Assembly: GCF_004382825.2 (NCBI RefSeq)
Contig: NZ_SDQO02000002.1
Coordinates: forward strand, 310,001-374,000
Length of the DNA stretch: 64,000 nucleotides
Direction of reading: 5' to 3'
Origin: Corynebacterium silvaticum
Lineage (GTDB): Bacteria; Actinomycetota; Actinomycetes; Mycobacteriales; Mycobacteriaceae
Both the position numbers and the translations under genes were made by a program. Of the stretch, positions 18,349 through 27,527 are shown one piece after another. Below the pieces are notes generated by a model. It ran no database searches. It was not told the DNA's origin and was given only the letters and a program-made list of their open reading frames with translations. Position 1 is the stretch's first letter. Each line of letters begins with the position of its first letter.

Positions 18349-20736
18349 GTGGCAAAACTGCTCTATCGAATTGGCAAGTGGTCGTTTCGGGCTAAGTGGT
18401 TGGTTATTTCAGTCTGGCTCGTTTTACTTGCTGCCGTGGGTGGTTCAGCGGTGGCGTTTCAAGCGGGATTCAACGACCTGTTTACGATCAATAACACGCC
18501 AGCCAAAAAGGCGACGGAGCTTTACCTTAAGAACTTTCCCGAGTTAAAAAATCCCCTGCAGGGTACCGGGGTAAACATCGTGTTTAAGGCGCCGGAAGGT
18601 GAGCGCCTTGAGGATCCCCAGAATAAGAAAGCCATTGATGATGTGCTGGCGCACCTCAATGAGAATCTTCAGGGGATTGTGGATACACAACGGTACGGCA
18701 ACCCCGTGACTCTGAACCCCCTGCTGCAGCAGGGCGTGATCGACCAAATGGTGGCTAATGGAGTCCCTGAGGAGACCGCTCGTAAAGATGCTGAGAACTT
18801 AAGCCTGGTCTCCGCGGATGGGGCAGTGGGATACACAACCTTCTCATTGGATGTTCCGCTGCCGGCAAACGTGACCAAGGAACAGCGTGCTGCGATCAAT
18901 GCGGCGCTTGACGTGGGACGTTCGGAGGGCCTCACGGTAGAAGCGGGTGGGGCGGGATTCGGCGACCCGATCGTCATCAGTTCCACCTCGGAGGTCGTCG
19001 GTGTGGCCGTAGCCGCCATTATTCTGATGGTCACTTTCGGGGCTCTTGTAGCTGCGGGTTTGCCGCTTCTTACCGCCATTATTGGTGTGGGCATTGGATC
19101 TTTGTCCATTACGTTGGCCACCGCGTGGGTGTCGCTTAACAATGTGACGCCGGTCTTGGCTGTGATGATTGGTCTGGCTGTGGGAATCGATTATTCCCTG
19201 TTTATTATCTTCCGCTATCGGCGTGAACTACTGACCCGAACGCGTGAGGAAGCCGCAGGAATGGCGGTGGGAACCGCCGGCTCAGCTGTAGTTTTCGCCG
19301 GTCTCACGGTGATCATTGCGCTAGTGGCTTTGGCCGTGGCTAATATTCCATTCCTTGCCTATATGGGATTTGCTGCAGCGTTTACAGTGTTGATCTCTGT
19401 CCTTATTGCACTTACCCTTGTGCCGGCCTTATTGGGGGCATTGGGCGACAAGGTATTTAAAGGCAAAATCCGCTGGCGTAAAAAAACACGCGTCGCCCCA
19501 CAACGGACTATGGGCCGACGCTGGGTGGAATTTGTGCACAAAGTGCCTGGCGTAGTGATCGCCGTGACCGTGATTGGTCTAGGTGCGTTGACGCTGCCTG
19601 CTCTTCAGCTGCATTTGTCCTTGCCTTCGGATACTCAGTCTGAGCTTGACACCACGCAGCGTAAGCAAGCCGACATTATGGCTGAGGCGTTTGGCCCAGG
19701 CATTAACTCGCCATTCCTTGTGGTGGTGGATGCGCATCAGGCAAATCCGGAGTCGGTGGCGTTGGATCCTCTGATCCGGGCGCAGAATCCTACGGATGAG
19801 GAGTCTCGTCGTAAAGCAGCGGCGAACGCTAGTTACCAGTACATAGTGCAGAAGTATTCGGTCAATGCGAATGTAAAGCATGTTCAAATTGTGGGGATAT
19901 CGCAGGACGGTTTGGCCGCTCAGTTACTCCTGACGCCTAAGACCTCGCCGGAGGATAATGCGACTAAAGAGCTCATAAACTCGCTGCTTATTCAGCAAAA
20001 GGAGGTTGAGTCGGCGACGGGGGTCGAGTCGGGTATCACGGGTCTGGTCCCTGTTCAGCAGGATGTGACTAACAGGCTCTCCGGCGTGATGCCGCTGTAT
20101 CTAGCCATTGTGGTGGGATTGGCGATTGTCCTTCTGATGGTGATTTTCCGTAGCTTTTGGGTGCCTATGGTCGCGGGGCTGGGATTTTTGTTGTCTGTGG
20201 GCGCGGCATTTGGTGTCACGGTCATGTTCTGGCAGCAAGGACTGTGGGGTTTCGTCTCAACTCCGGGACCGATCATCGCGTTTATGCCGATCTTCCTCAT
20301 CGGCGTGTGCTTTGGTCTGGCCATGGATTACCAGGTGTTCCTTGTCTCGGCGATGCGTGAGCATTACACCCATAGCGGAGGAACGGCCAGCCCACAGAGC
20401 AGATACAACGCGGTGGAAGAGTCGATCGTGGAAGGTTTTGCCTCTAGCGCTCGGGTGGTCACAGCTGCGGCGCTCATCATGATTGCTGTTTTTGCTGCTT
20501 TTATTGGCCAACCTCTGCCGTTTATTAAGATTTTCGGGTTCGCGCTGGGCGCAGGTGTGCTTTTCGACGCCTTCCTCATCCGCATGGCCTTTGTTCCCGC
20601 GGCTATGTTCCTGATGGGGCATCGCACATGGCACATTCCTCGGTGGTTGGACAAGATACTGCCACGCCTTGATGTTGAGGGTGCGGCTTTGGAGCGGGAG
20701 CATTCTGCACGGCAGGCAGCAGACAAGGGCGTCTAG
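18349..20736 (+). CDS. MMPL-family (RND-type) membrane exporter
   Basis: About 795 residues with the MMPL layout: one N-terminal helix (LVISVWLVLLAAVGG), a large extracytoplasmic loop, a block of membrane helices with VGIDYSLFIIFRYRREL, a second loop, then a second helix block with GLAMDYQVFLVSAMREHY. Asp-Tyr pairs of this kind form the proton relay. In mycolate-containing actinobacteria these proteins export trehalose lipids or other envelope lipids; the exact substrate is not evident. GTG 18349 is chosen because a TAGGAG site precedes it by eight bases; the frame is open further upstream. It stands alone between tRNA-Ser and tgt. Confidence 0.85.
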   Translation: MAKLLYRIGKWSFRAKWLVISVWLVLLAAVGGSAVAFQAGFNDLFTINNTPAKKATELYLKNFPELKNPLQGTGVNIVFKAPEGERLEDPQNKKAIDDVLAHLNENLQGIVDTQRYGNPVTLNPLLQQGVIDQMVANGVPEETARKDAENLSLVSADGAVGYTTFSLDVPLPANVTKEQRAAINAALDVGRSEGLTVEAGGAGFGDPIVISSTSEVVGVAVAAIILMVTFGALVAAGLPLLTAIIGVGIGSLSITLATAWVSLNNVTPVLAVMIGLAVGIDYSLFIIFRYRRELLTRTREEAAGMAVGTAGSAVVFAGLTVIIALVALAVANIPFLAYMGFAAAFTVLISVLIALTLVPALLGALGDKVFKGKIRWRKKTRVAPQRTMGRRWVEFVHKVPGVVIAVTVIGLGALTLPALQLHLSLPSDTQSELDTTQRKQADIMAEAFGPGINSPFLVVVDAHQANPESVALDPLIRAQNPTDEESRRKAAANASYQYIVQKYSVNANVKHVQIVGISQDGLAAQLLLTPKTSPEDNATKELINSLLIQQKEVESATGVESGITGLVPVQQDVTNRLSGVMPLYLAIVVGLAIVLLMVIFRSFWVPMVAGLGFLLSVGAAFGVTVMFWQQGLWGFVSTPGPIIAFMPIFLIGVCFGLAMDYQVFLVSAMREHYTHSGGTASPQSRYNAVEESIVEGFASSARVVTAAALIMIAVFAAFIGQPLPFIKIFGFALGAGVLFDAFLIRMAFVPAAMFLMGHRTWHIPRWLDKILPRLDVEGAALEREHSARQAADKGV

Positions 20737-20784
20737 GAGGCGCGAGTCTTAGTTTGCGCGGTGGGTTAGCTAAACTAGCAGGCT

Positions 20785-22026
20785 ATGGACACAACCTTTG
20801 AGCTGAAAACTGAACTGTATGATGAGCCGGGCCGGCATGGCCGCACTGGTGTTATCCATACACCGCACGGCGATATTGCTACGCCCGCGTTCATCCCAGT
20901 GGCTACAAAGGCAACGGTCAAGACACTGACGCCGCCGCAGATTCGTTCGACCAGCGCCCAGGCGATCCTGTCCAACGCTTATCATCTTTATCTGCAGCCG
21001 GGGCACGACGTGGTGGATGAGGCCGGCGGCGTTGCTGCGTTTGAAAACTGGCATGGTCCCACCTACACAGACTCGGGTGGATTCCAAGTGATGAGTTTGG
21101 GCGTGGGCTTTAAAAAGGTCTTGGCCATGGATATTAAGGGCTACGAAGAAGCCGACATCCGGGCGAAGAAGCGCGAGCGCATGGCCAAGGTGGACGAGGA
21201 TGGTGTGGACTTCCGCAGCGTGCTCAACGGGTCTCGTCATCGTTTTACCCCTGAAGTTTCCATGCAGATTCAGCATGGGCTTGGGGCAGACATCATGTTT
21301 GCCTTTGACGAGCTCACAACCTTGATCGATACGCGTGATTACCAGGTAAGTTCGGTCGCCCGTACGCACCGGTGGGCGGAGCGTTGCTTGGTCGAACATG
21401 ATCGTCTGACCAACGAGCGCGTGGGTAAGCCGTTGCAGTCGCTCTGGGGTGTAGTCCAGGGTGCTCAGTACGAGGATTTGCGCAAACAGGCTATTCGCGG
21501 GTTGCTGGAATTGAGCGATAAGGCAGAATCTGAGGGGCGTCGCGGGTTTGGCGGATTTGGTATCGGTGGCGCGCTGGAGAAGGAAAACTTAGGCACCATC
21601 GTCGGCTGGGTCTGCGACGAGATTCCTAAGGAAAAGCCTCGCCACCTCCTTGGGATCAGCGAACCGGACGACCTGTTTACGGCTATTGAGGCCGGGGCGG
21701 ACACCTTTGACTGCGTGGCACCCACGCGCTTGGGGCGTCGTGGTGGCGTATATACCCTGGATGGGCGCATGAATTTGACCAATGCTAAGTTCAAGCGCGA
21801 CTTCACTCCGATTGATGCAGAGTTCGGTGGTCCTACCGTGGAATACACTCGCGCATACATCAACCATTTGCTGAAAGCGAAGGAATTCCTCGCGGGAACG
21901 CTGTGCACGATGCACAATGTGGCCTTTATGGTGCAGCTTGTGGATAATATTCGCGCATCCATTGATAACGGCACCTACGAGGAGTACAAAGCGGAGTTCA
22001 TGGGTCGCTACTATGCCCGCGGGTAG
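20785..22026 (+). CDS. tgt: tRNA-guanine transglycosylase
   Basis: Exchanges G34 for a queuine-type base in tRNAs with GUN anticodons. Core motifs are present: [22 protein letters not shown] (general base Asp), GFGIGG and the nucleophile Asp in [13 protein letters not shown]. The structural zinc site looks lost. Where family members have CxCxxC before YxRAYI, this protein reads [15 protein letters not shown]; only the zinc His in TMHN remains. Length (413) is normal and the frame is clean. It overlaps gluQ by 14 bases, so the two queuosine-related genes are coupled. Confidence 0.88.
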   Translation: MDTTFELKTELYDEPGRHGRTGVIHTPHGDIATPAFIPVATKATVKTLTPPQIRSTSAQAILSNAYHLYLQPGHDVVDEAGGVAAFENWHGPTYTDSGGFQVMSLGVGFKKVLAMDIKGYEEADIRAKKRERMAKVDEDGVDFRSVLNGSRHRFTPEVSMQIQHGLGADIMFAFDELTTLIDTRDYQVSSVARTHRWAERCLVEHDRLTNERVGKPLQSLWGVVQGAQYEDLRKQAIRGLLELSDKAESEGRRGFGGFGIGGALEKENLGTIVGWVCDEIPKEKPRHLLGISEPDDLFTAIEAGADTFDCVAPTRLGRRGGVYTLDGRMNLTNAKFKRDFTPIDAEFGGPTVEYTRAYINHLLKAKEFLAGTLCTMHNVAFMVQLVDNIRASIDNGTYEEYKAEFMGRYYARG

Positions 22027-22879
22027 GTATGCCCCGAGTCCCAGCGGTGATCTGCACTTTGGTAATCTGCGCACCGCTGTGTTGGCGTGGCTTTTCGCGC
22101 GTTCCACAGGCAGGCGATTCCTGATTCGTGTCGAGGACGTGGATACGCAACGCTCCTCATTGGAGTCTGCTCAGCGGCAGCTTGAGGATCTTGCAGCTCT
22201 TGGCCTCGACTGGGATGAAGAACCCACCTACCAGCACGATCATTATGATCGTTACCTCGCGGCCCTGGAGCAGCTTCCTCATTATGAGTGCTATTGCTCG
22301 CGCAAGGACATTCAAGAAGTGTCCCGTGCTCCGCATAGTATCCCTGGTCAGTACCCCGGTACCTGCCGGAATCTTGCACCTGAGGTGCGGGAGCGGCGTC
22401 GGCAAGAGCTTGCTGCGCAGGGCTGTGTACCTGCATTACGTTTGCGTGCCGACGCCACCACCTGGCGCATCCACGACTACTATGCCGGCGAGATCGTAGG
22501 GGATGTGGATGACATGATCCTGCGCCGCGGCGGCCAGCAACCGGATTGGGCTTATAACCTCGCGGTGGTGGTTGATGATGCTGCGCAGGGCGTTGACCAG
22601 GTAGTGCGTGGTGACGACCTTCTCTCTTCTGCGCCTCGACAGGCGTATCTGGGGCACCTGCTCGGGCATCCAAGCCCCGAATACATCCATGTTTCCCTTG
22701 TGCTCAATGAGCAAGGGAAGCGCCTGGCCAAGCGAGATGGGGCGGTGACATTTCGCGAGATGACTGTCGTCCTGCCGCGCATTGCCGACTCCCTGGGGCT
22801 CAAAGGACAGACTCTAGCGGAGCTCTTGGCTCACTTTGATCCCAATGCATTACCCCGCGAGCCCTACATTTTTAGGTGA
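22013..22879 (+). CDS. gluQ: glutamyl-Q tRNA(Asp) synthetase
   Basis: Attaches glutamate to the queuosine base of tRNA-Asp. The 288 residues have a class I synthetase core, [16 protein letters not shown] (HIGH equivalent) and KRLAKRDGA (KMSKS equivalent), and the zinc site CYC...Y...GTCR typical of GluQ; the anticodon-binding domain of GluRS is absent. ATG 22013 lies inside the end of tgt. Partnering with tgt indicates queuosine-modified tRNA. No queuosine synthesis or transport genes lie in this window. Confidence 0.9.
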   Translation: MPAGRYAPSPSGDLHFGNLRTAVLAWLFARSTGRRFLIRVEDVDTQRSSLESAQRQLEDLAALGLDWDEEPTYQHDHYDRYLAALEQLPHYECYCSRKDIQEVSRAPHSIPGQYPGTCRNLAPEVRERRRQELAAQGCVPALRLRADATTWRIHDYYAGEIVGDVDDMILRRGGQQPDWAYNLAVVVDDAAQGVDQVVRGDDLLSSAPRQAYLGHLLGHPSPEYIHVSLVLNEQGKRLAKRDGAVTFREMTVVLPRIADSLGLKGQTLAELLAHFDPNALPREPYIFR

Positions 22880-22919
22880 GTTTTAGGAAACACCCCCATT
22901 TTTGTTGCATGATCCGACC

Positions 22920-22997
22920 TCAAGCCTGCATTTCCATAGACAAAACGCCTCATTGCGTGCGATATGAGGGTCTATGTCTATGGAAATGCAGGCTTGA
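22920..22997. repeat. second palindrome type, 78 bp, perfect 23-bp arms
   Basis: Arms 22920-22942 (TCAAGCCTGCATTTCCATAG...) and 22975-22997 are exact inverse copies. The inner sequence adds CCTCAT/ATGAGG. Different sequence from the other palindromic family but the same overall length. It lies between gluQ and gntP. Confidence 0.85.
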
Positions 22998-23112
22998 AGA
23001 GTCGGGGGTAGTTGAGAAACAAAAGTCTGTACTCGCGTACCCCTATTGTTCGAAATAGCGGAGAGGGCATACATTTAGGTGGTCTTTTTACCTTCCCTCA
23101 AGGAGAAAACCA

Positions 23113-24501
23113 ATGGAAGATTGGGTTCCTACACTGAGCGCTGGCCCTTTGCTGGGGATTGCGGCTGCCGCAATTGCGCTCATCTTGATCCTGGTCATTG
23201 TGTTTAAACTGCATGCGTTTCTCACGCTGATCGTTGTTTCTGCCCTTACCGCGCTTGTTGCGGGTATCCCGTTGGACGGAATCGTGTCCACGATGACTAA
23301 AGGGTTTGGAAGCACGCTGGCTTCCGCCGCGCTGCTTGTTGGTTTGGGCGCGATGCTTGGGCGGCTCGTTGAGACCTCGGGTGGTGCAAAGAGTCTGGCA
23401 GAGACGCTGGTTGCTCGTTTTGGTGAGCAGCGCGCCCCCTTTGCGCTGGGCGTGGCCTCGTTGGTGATGGGTTTCCCCATCTTCTTCGACGCCGGCTTGA
23501 TCGTGATGCTTCCGGTCATCTTTGCAGTGGCTCGTCGCCTGAATGGCCCCGTGCTGGCTTATGGTATTCCTGCAGCTGGTGCGTTCTCAGTGATGCATAT
23601 TTACCTGCCCCCGCACCCGGGTCCCATCTCCGCATCTGAGTTCTATAGTGCGGACATTGGGCTTGTGATGCTGCTTGGCCTGCTGGTGGCTATCCCCACG
23701 TGGCTGGTTTCTGGTCTGTGGTGGGGCAAGAAAATGGGTGCTAAATACCCATTACCGGTGCCGGATATTCTGGCTGGCGGCCCGCAGGCTGCTGATCCTA
23801 AGAACCCGGCATCGCCCAAGTTAGTGGTGGCGTTGTTGCTCCTGCCGATGCTGCTGATTTTTGGCAACACCGGGATGAGCATGGCGGTTTCTGCAGGTTG
23901 GGTGGAGAAAACCTCGGCAGCAGTGCGTACGCTGCAGTTCTTGGGAAATACGCCGATTGCATTGCTGATTTCCACGCTGATCGCGCTGTACTTCTTGGGT
24001 ATTCGTCGCGGTGAGCCGAAAGAGCAGCTTGAGAAGCTTCTCGACGGCGCCCTCGGCCCCATCTGCTCCGTCGTGTTGATTACTGGCGCAGGCGGAATGT
24101 TCGGTGGGGTGCTGCGCACCTCCGGAATCGGCAGCGCATTGGCTGATTCGATGTCTGACCTGGGCTTTCCGGTGATCGTGGGATGCTGGTTGGTCGCCGC
24201 TATTCTGCGTTTGGCACAGGGCTCGGCAACCGTCGCGTTGACTACTGCGGCAGCCCTGATGGGCCCCGCAGTAGCAGCTGGTGGATTCAATGAATTCCAG
24301 ATCGCCCTGATGGTGTTGGCCTCGGCCGCAGGCTCAGTCTTTGCCGGTCACGTTAATGACTCAGGCTTCTGGTTAGTGGGACGCCTCATGGGTATGGACG
24401 TCTCCACGACCTTGCGAACCTGGACGATGAACCAGGCGCTAGTGGGCGCCGTTGGCTTTGCCATCGTTCTGGGATTCTACGGAGTTAGCCTCGCGTTTTA
24501 A
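23113..24501 (+). CDS. gntP: gluconate permease, GntP family
   Basis: A 462-residue transporter with about 12-14 hydrophobic segments and family motifs GAMLGRLVETSGGA, FPIFFDAGLIVMLPV, LPPHPGPISASEF and GHVNDSGFW. It imports gluconate or related sugar acids with protons. It converges on gntK with a 17-bp overlap and shares a locus with idnO-idnD-gntK, consistent with uptake of gluconate or idonate. AGGAGA lies eight bases before the ATG. A paralogue at 33370-34706 is broken, so this is the intact GntP copy. Confidence 0.92.
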   Translation: MEDWVPTLSAGPLLGIAAAAIALILILVIVFKLHAFLTLIVVSALTALVAGIPLDGIVSTMTKGFGSTLASAALLVGLGAMLGRLVETSGGAKSLAETLVARFGEQRAPFALGVASLVMGFPIFFDAGLIVMLPVIFAVARRLNGPVLAYGIPAAGAFSVMHIYLPPHPGPISASEFYSADIGLVMLLGLLVAIPTWLVSGLWWGKKMGAKYPLPVPDILAGGPQAADPKNPASPKLVVALLLLPMLLIFGNTGMSMAVSAGWVEKTSAAVRTLQFLGNTPIALLISTLIALYFLGIRRGEPKEQLEKLLDGALGPICSVVLITGAGGMFGGVLRTSGIGSALADSMSDLGFPVIVGCWLVAAILRLAQGSATVALTTAAALMGPAVAAGGFNEFQIALMVLASAAGSVFAGHVNDSGFWLVGRLMGMDVSTTLRTWTMNQALVGAVGFAIVLGFYGVSLAF

Positions 24502-24976
24502 CCCATTCGCTTGCGCTATCAGCAATCTGATTCGGGGATTCGGTCACGTCAAAGACGCGGCCGACTTCGTCGTTTTCTAAAGGCTCAAGCGTGGCAAACT
24601 GGGAATCCAAGAGGGAAGAGGGCATGAAGTGCCCTTGTCGATGATTCATGCGGGCAAGCAGCACCTCTCGCGAACCGTGTACATGCACAAAAACGGCAGT
24701 GGGGCAGTGCTCGCGAAGCAGATCGCGATAACTGCGCTTAAGCGCGCTGCACCCGATGACTCCACCCTTGGGCTGGTGGGCGAGCCATTCCCCGACTTGT
24801 GCTAGCCAGGGCCAGCGGTCGGCGTCGTTAAGCGGAGTGCCCTGTGCCATCTTGTCGATATTTTCTTGAGGGTGGAGATCATCACCATCAAAATAGGGGA
24901 CTCCTAGTTTTTGGGCCAGTATCGTGCCCACCGTGGTTTTTCCGGAGCCGGAAACACCCATCACTATGATCCTCAT
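24485..24976 (-). CDS. gntK: gluconokinase
   Basis: Phosphorylates gluconate to 6-phosphogluconate for the pentose phosphate pathway. P-loop GVSGSGKTTVG at residues 6-16, then FDGDDLHP, and SALKRSYRD; 163 residues is the family length. The start overlaps the end of idnD by four bases, so it is the last gene of idnO-idnD-gntK. Confidence 0.93.
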   Translation of the reverse strand: MRIIVMGVSGSGKTTVGTILAQKLGVPYFDGDDLHPQENIDKMAQGTPLNDADRWPWLAQVGEWLAHQPKGGVIGCSALKRSYRDLLREHCPTAVFVHVHGSREVLLARMNHRQGHFMPSSLLDSQFATLEPLENDEVGRVFDVTESPNQIADSASEWVKTRG

Positions 24977-25965
24977 GAAACCTTCACCACAACCTTTCCA
25001 GAGACCTGCGAGTCGGCGGCGACATGAAACGCCGTGACCACATCTGCGAGGGGGAACTCGTGAGTAATCACGCTGTCAAACATAGGGTCTTTGAGCATTT
25101 CAACTGCCTGATCTACCTCGTCAAGGAAACGGAAAGTGCCTCGTAGAAGCACTTCTTTAGACACCAGCGAGGCCATATTTATGCCAACCGGCTGATTAGG
25201 CAGCATACCTACCTGGACCACAACCCCTCGGCGTCGCACCACTCGAAGCGCATCAGTGGTGGCTGCCGGAACGCCGGCGCATTCCAAAACTACATCAAAA
25301 GACTCATCGCTCAACGTCGTGCGCGTAGTGTTCACACACGTCAAAGACTCGTGAGCGCGCTCGAGCGGACCATCCACCACATCCGAAATCGTGACCGCCG
25401 CAGCGCCCTTGCTCACCGCCGCCAGGGCAGCTAACTGACCAATCGGTCCGGCGCCGGAAACCAGAACATGCTTACCTTCCACTCCTCCTGCCACAGTGAT
25501 GGCGTGGAGACCCACGCTGAGAGGCTCGGCAAGCGACGCCCGCTTCAGAGGGACGCCCTCAGGCAAACGACGAATCTGATCCTCCCGCACCAGCAACTGT
25601 TCCTGCATCGCGCCTTGAGTATGCGGCCATGTAGAGGCACTGCCCAAATACGCCCCATGAGGCCACAAATGTGGGTGATCCTCTATGCCTTCCAGGCATG
25701 TGCCAAAAGTGGCAGGGTGGATAGTGACCGGAGTCCCGTCTGGCAGAGTGCCCGACATTTCATGGCCAGGAACTAGCGGCTGCTTAACCTCAAAAGCGCC
25801 TACCGCACCATCCTGGTAATAATGCAGATCAGAGCCGCAAATTCCCACATAAGAGACCGTGACCAGAACCTCGCCGGGAGCAGGAGAGGGGCAGGGGAGA
25901 GTCGTGGCTTCCAACTGGTGAGCGCCGCGGATAATGGCTGCTTGCATACGTTCTTGTGCCATCAT
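24973..25965 (-). CDS. idnD: zinc alcohol dehydrogenase, probable L-idonate 5-dehydrogenase
   Basis: A medium-chain dehydrogenase of about 330 residues. GICGSDLHYYQDGAVGAF and PGHEMSG carry catalytic zinc ligands, and GAGPIGQLAALAA is the NAD(P) motif. Oxidizes L-idonate to 5-ketogluconate, by analogy with IdnD and its pairing with IdnO and GntK. Several ATGs cluster at the start (25965, 25962 and 25947); I list the longest. It abuts idnO. Confidence 0.85.
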   Translation of the reverse strand: MMAQERMQAAIIRGAHQLEATTLPCPSPAPGEVLVTVSYVGICGSDLHYYQDGAVGAFEVKQPLVPGHEMSGTLPDGTPVTIHPATFGTCLEGIEDHPHLWPHGAYLGSASTWPHTQGAMQEQLLVREDQIRRLPEGVPLKRASLAEPLSVGLHAITVAGGVEGKHVLVSGAGPIGQLAALAAVSKGAAAVTISDVVDGPLERAHESLTCVNTTRTTLSDESFDVVLECAGVPAATTDALRVVRRRGVVVQVGMLPNQPVGINMASLVSKEVLLRGTFRFLDEVDQAVEMLKDPMFDSVITHEFPLADVVTAFHVAADSQVSGKVVVKVS

Positions 25966-26714
25966 TAGACCACCGCCGTCATTCCGCCGTCGACGGCAAG
26001 ATTCTGCCCAGTGACAAAGGAGGAAGCGTCGCTAGCCAGGAACAACAAGGGGCCGACCAGCTCTTGGGGATTGCCCCAACGCCCTGCAGGGGTGCGCTTA
26101 CAGACCCAGTCCGTGAACTCTGTATCGGCGACTAACGCTGCGTTCATGTCAGTATCAAAGTACCCAGGAGAGAGCGTATTCACCTGAATATTGTGGGGAG
26201 AAAGCTCTGCAGCTAGTCCTTGAGCGAACATTGCTACGCCGCCCTTGGTGGCACAATAAGGTGCGATGGTAGCGCGTCCCAGACGGGATTGGACAGAACC
26301 GATCATGATGATTTTGCCGTGACCAGCAGACTTCATCGCTGCAGCAATTGGCTTGGTCACGTGGAACACCCCTGAAAGATTCACGCCGATGATGTCATCC
26401 CAGTCAGAGTCCTCGAACTGCTCAATAGGGTTACGACGCTGAATTCCGGCGTTATTCACCAAAATATCCGGGGTGCCGTACTCTTGCAGCATTTCTGAGA
26501 TTGCGGCATTGGTAGCTTGAGCGTCTGTCAGCGGGCAACCGATTGCGCCATAAGCTCCTAATTCCTCGGCCACCGCGGCTGCGCGCTGCTTGTCGGAGCC
26601 ATGCACAATCACATGTGCGCCCGCGCTGATGAGGCCCGCAGCGAGTGTGTGGCCGAGACCGCGCGTCGAGCCTGTGACCAGCGCTAATTTTCCTGTGACA
26701 TCGAATGTGGTCAT
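25965..26714 (-). CDS. idnO: SDR oxidoreductase, probable gluconate 5-dehydrogenase
   Basis: A short-chain dehydrogenase of 249 residues: TGSTRGLGHTLA cofactor loop, NNAG, Ser of MIGSVQSR, YCATKGG with the catalytic Tyr and Lys, and a C-terminal VTGQNLAVDGG. Reduces 5-ketogluconate to gluconate, feeding GntK. First gene of the reverse-strand idnO-idnD-gntK operon; its promoter lies in 26715-26882, where I see no certain operator. Confidence 0.87.
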   Translation of the reverse strand: MTTFDVTGKLALVTGSTRGLGHTLAAGLISAGAHVIVHGSDKQRAAAVAEELGAYGAIGCPLTDAQATNAAISEMLQEYGTPDILVNNAGIQRRNPIEQFEDSDWDDIIGVNLSGVFHVTKPIAAAMKSAGHGKIIMIGSVQSRLGRATIAPYCATKGGVAMFAQGLAAELSPHNIQVNTLSPGYFDTDMNAALVADTEFTDWVCKRTPAGRWGNPQELVGPLLFLASDASSFVTGQNLAVDGGMTAVV

Positions 26715-26882
26715 TGACTGAGTATAAAACGGACTAGCTGCTTGAGGTGGCAGTGGTGTGGCTGACTGCGAAAAGCAACGAGCGTTGCATATATCACCTA
26801 TAACGATGCGTTTTATGTTGAAGGTTTCGTGCCTGCCCTGAATCTCAGAAATGGCCCCCGATTTCCATGCCTATTCAAAAGC

Positions 26883-26911
26883 AAAACCCCAGTTCATTGA
26901 ACTGGGGTTTT
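26883..26911 (-). terminator. terminator after tRNA-Ser(GGA)
   Basis: On the reverse strand AAAACCCCAGTTC/GAACTGGGGTTTT, four-base loop, followed by GCTTTTG. It serves the reverse-strand tRNA gene. Confidence 0.8.
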
Positions 26912-26912
26912 A

Positions 26913-27001
26913 TGGCGGAGGATGTGGGATTTGAACCCACGAGGGTCGTGAAACCCGCACGCGTTCCAGGCGTGTGACATAGGCCGCTAGTCGAATCCTC
27001 C
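26913..27001 (-). tRNA. tRNA-Ser(GGA)
   Basis: On the reverse strand, acceptor GGAGGAT/ATCCTCC, anticodon stem CACGC/GCGTG around CTGGAAC with anticodon GGA, a long variable arm, TTCAAAT in the T loop and encoded CCA. Confidence 0.95.
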
Positions 27002-27119
27002 AGTGTATGCACGGTTAATCCGTGTTACTCCGGAAATGATACACAGTCGAGTGAAGAACTAACAAATCGCATGATAAAGCCATATGTGTGCTTGCCAATC
27101 TTGCCGAGTAGGGGTTTCT

Positions 27120-27246
27120 TTGCGCGGTGGTCTATGTATGGGCTATGCTATGTGACAAGACTTCGCATGGCGTTTATCCCGTGAACTCCCCCAGGGCAGG
27201 AATGCAGCAAGGGTCAGCGGGCTCTGGCGGGTGTGCGGAGTCCCCT
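27120..27246 (+). ncRNA. ffs: signal recognition particle RNA, small bacterial type
   Basis: The apical SRP motif is clear: CAGGGCAGGAATGCAGCAAG followed by GGTCAGCGGGCTCTGGCGGG. A terminal GCGGAGTCCCC and a T run (27246-27250) mark the 3' end. The 5' end is approximate. SRP RNA beside dnaX and tRNA-Ser is the usual corynebacterial arrangement. It guides membrane-protein targeting with Ffh. Confidence 0.8.
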
Positions 27247-27527
27247 TTTTGTATCTTCAGCCTTTATCACTCAAACCACATCTTTTGGGTGAAAGCTCGT
27301 GCACTGCAGAGGCAGCGCGTGTATGATGCATCAACGCGTCCCAAACATGTCCCCGGGCATATACAGAAAGTAGGGGGAGCGCGGGAGGTGAAAGTTCGCC
27401 TCACAAAAGGATGCCCAAATGCATGGGGATGTCTATATCTTTTAAGCAGTGCGGGATAGCCAATTGGTGACCGGTTCCCACACCCCAAATGTTGTGCACC
27501 TAGCTCCCACCGAGGAAAGGGAAATCC

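Noticed and set aside
18287..18547. Overlapping small frames inside the MMPL gene and similar opposite-strand frames in dnaX, leuA and tgt
   Set aside because: They are shadows of well-supported genes with no own ribosome sites or family features.
27127..27459. A protein-coding frame over the SRP RNA
   Set aside because: The frame is a by-product of the structured RNA; composition is unlike a protein and the SRP core motif explains the sequence.
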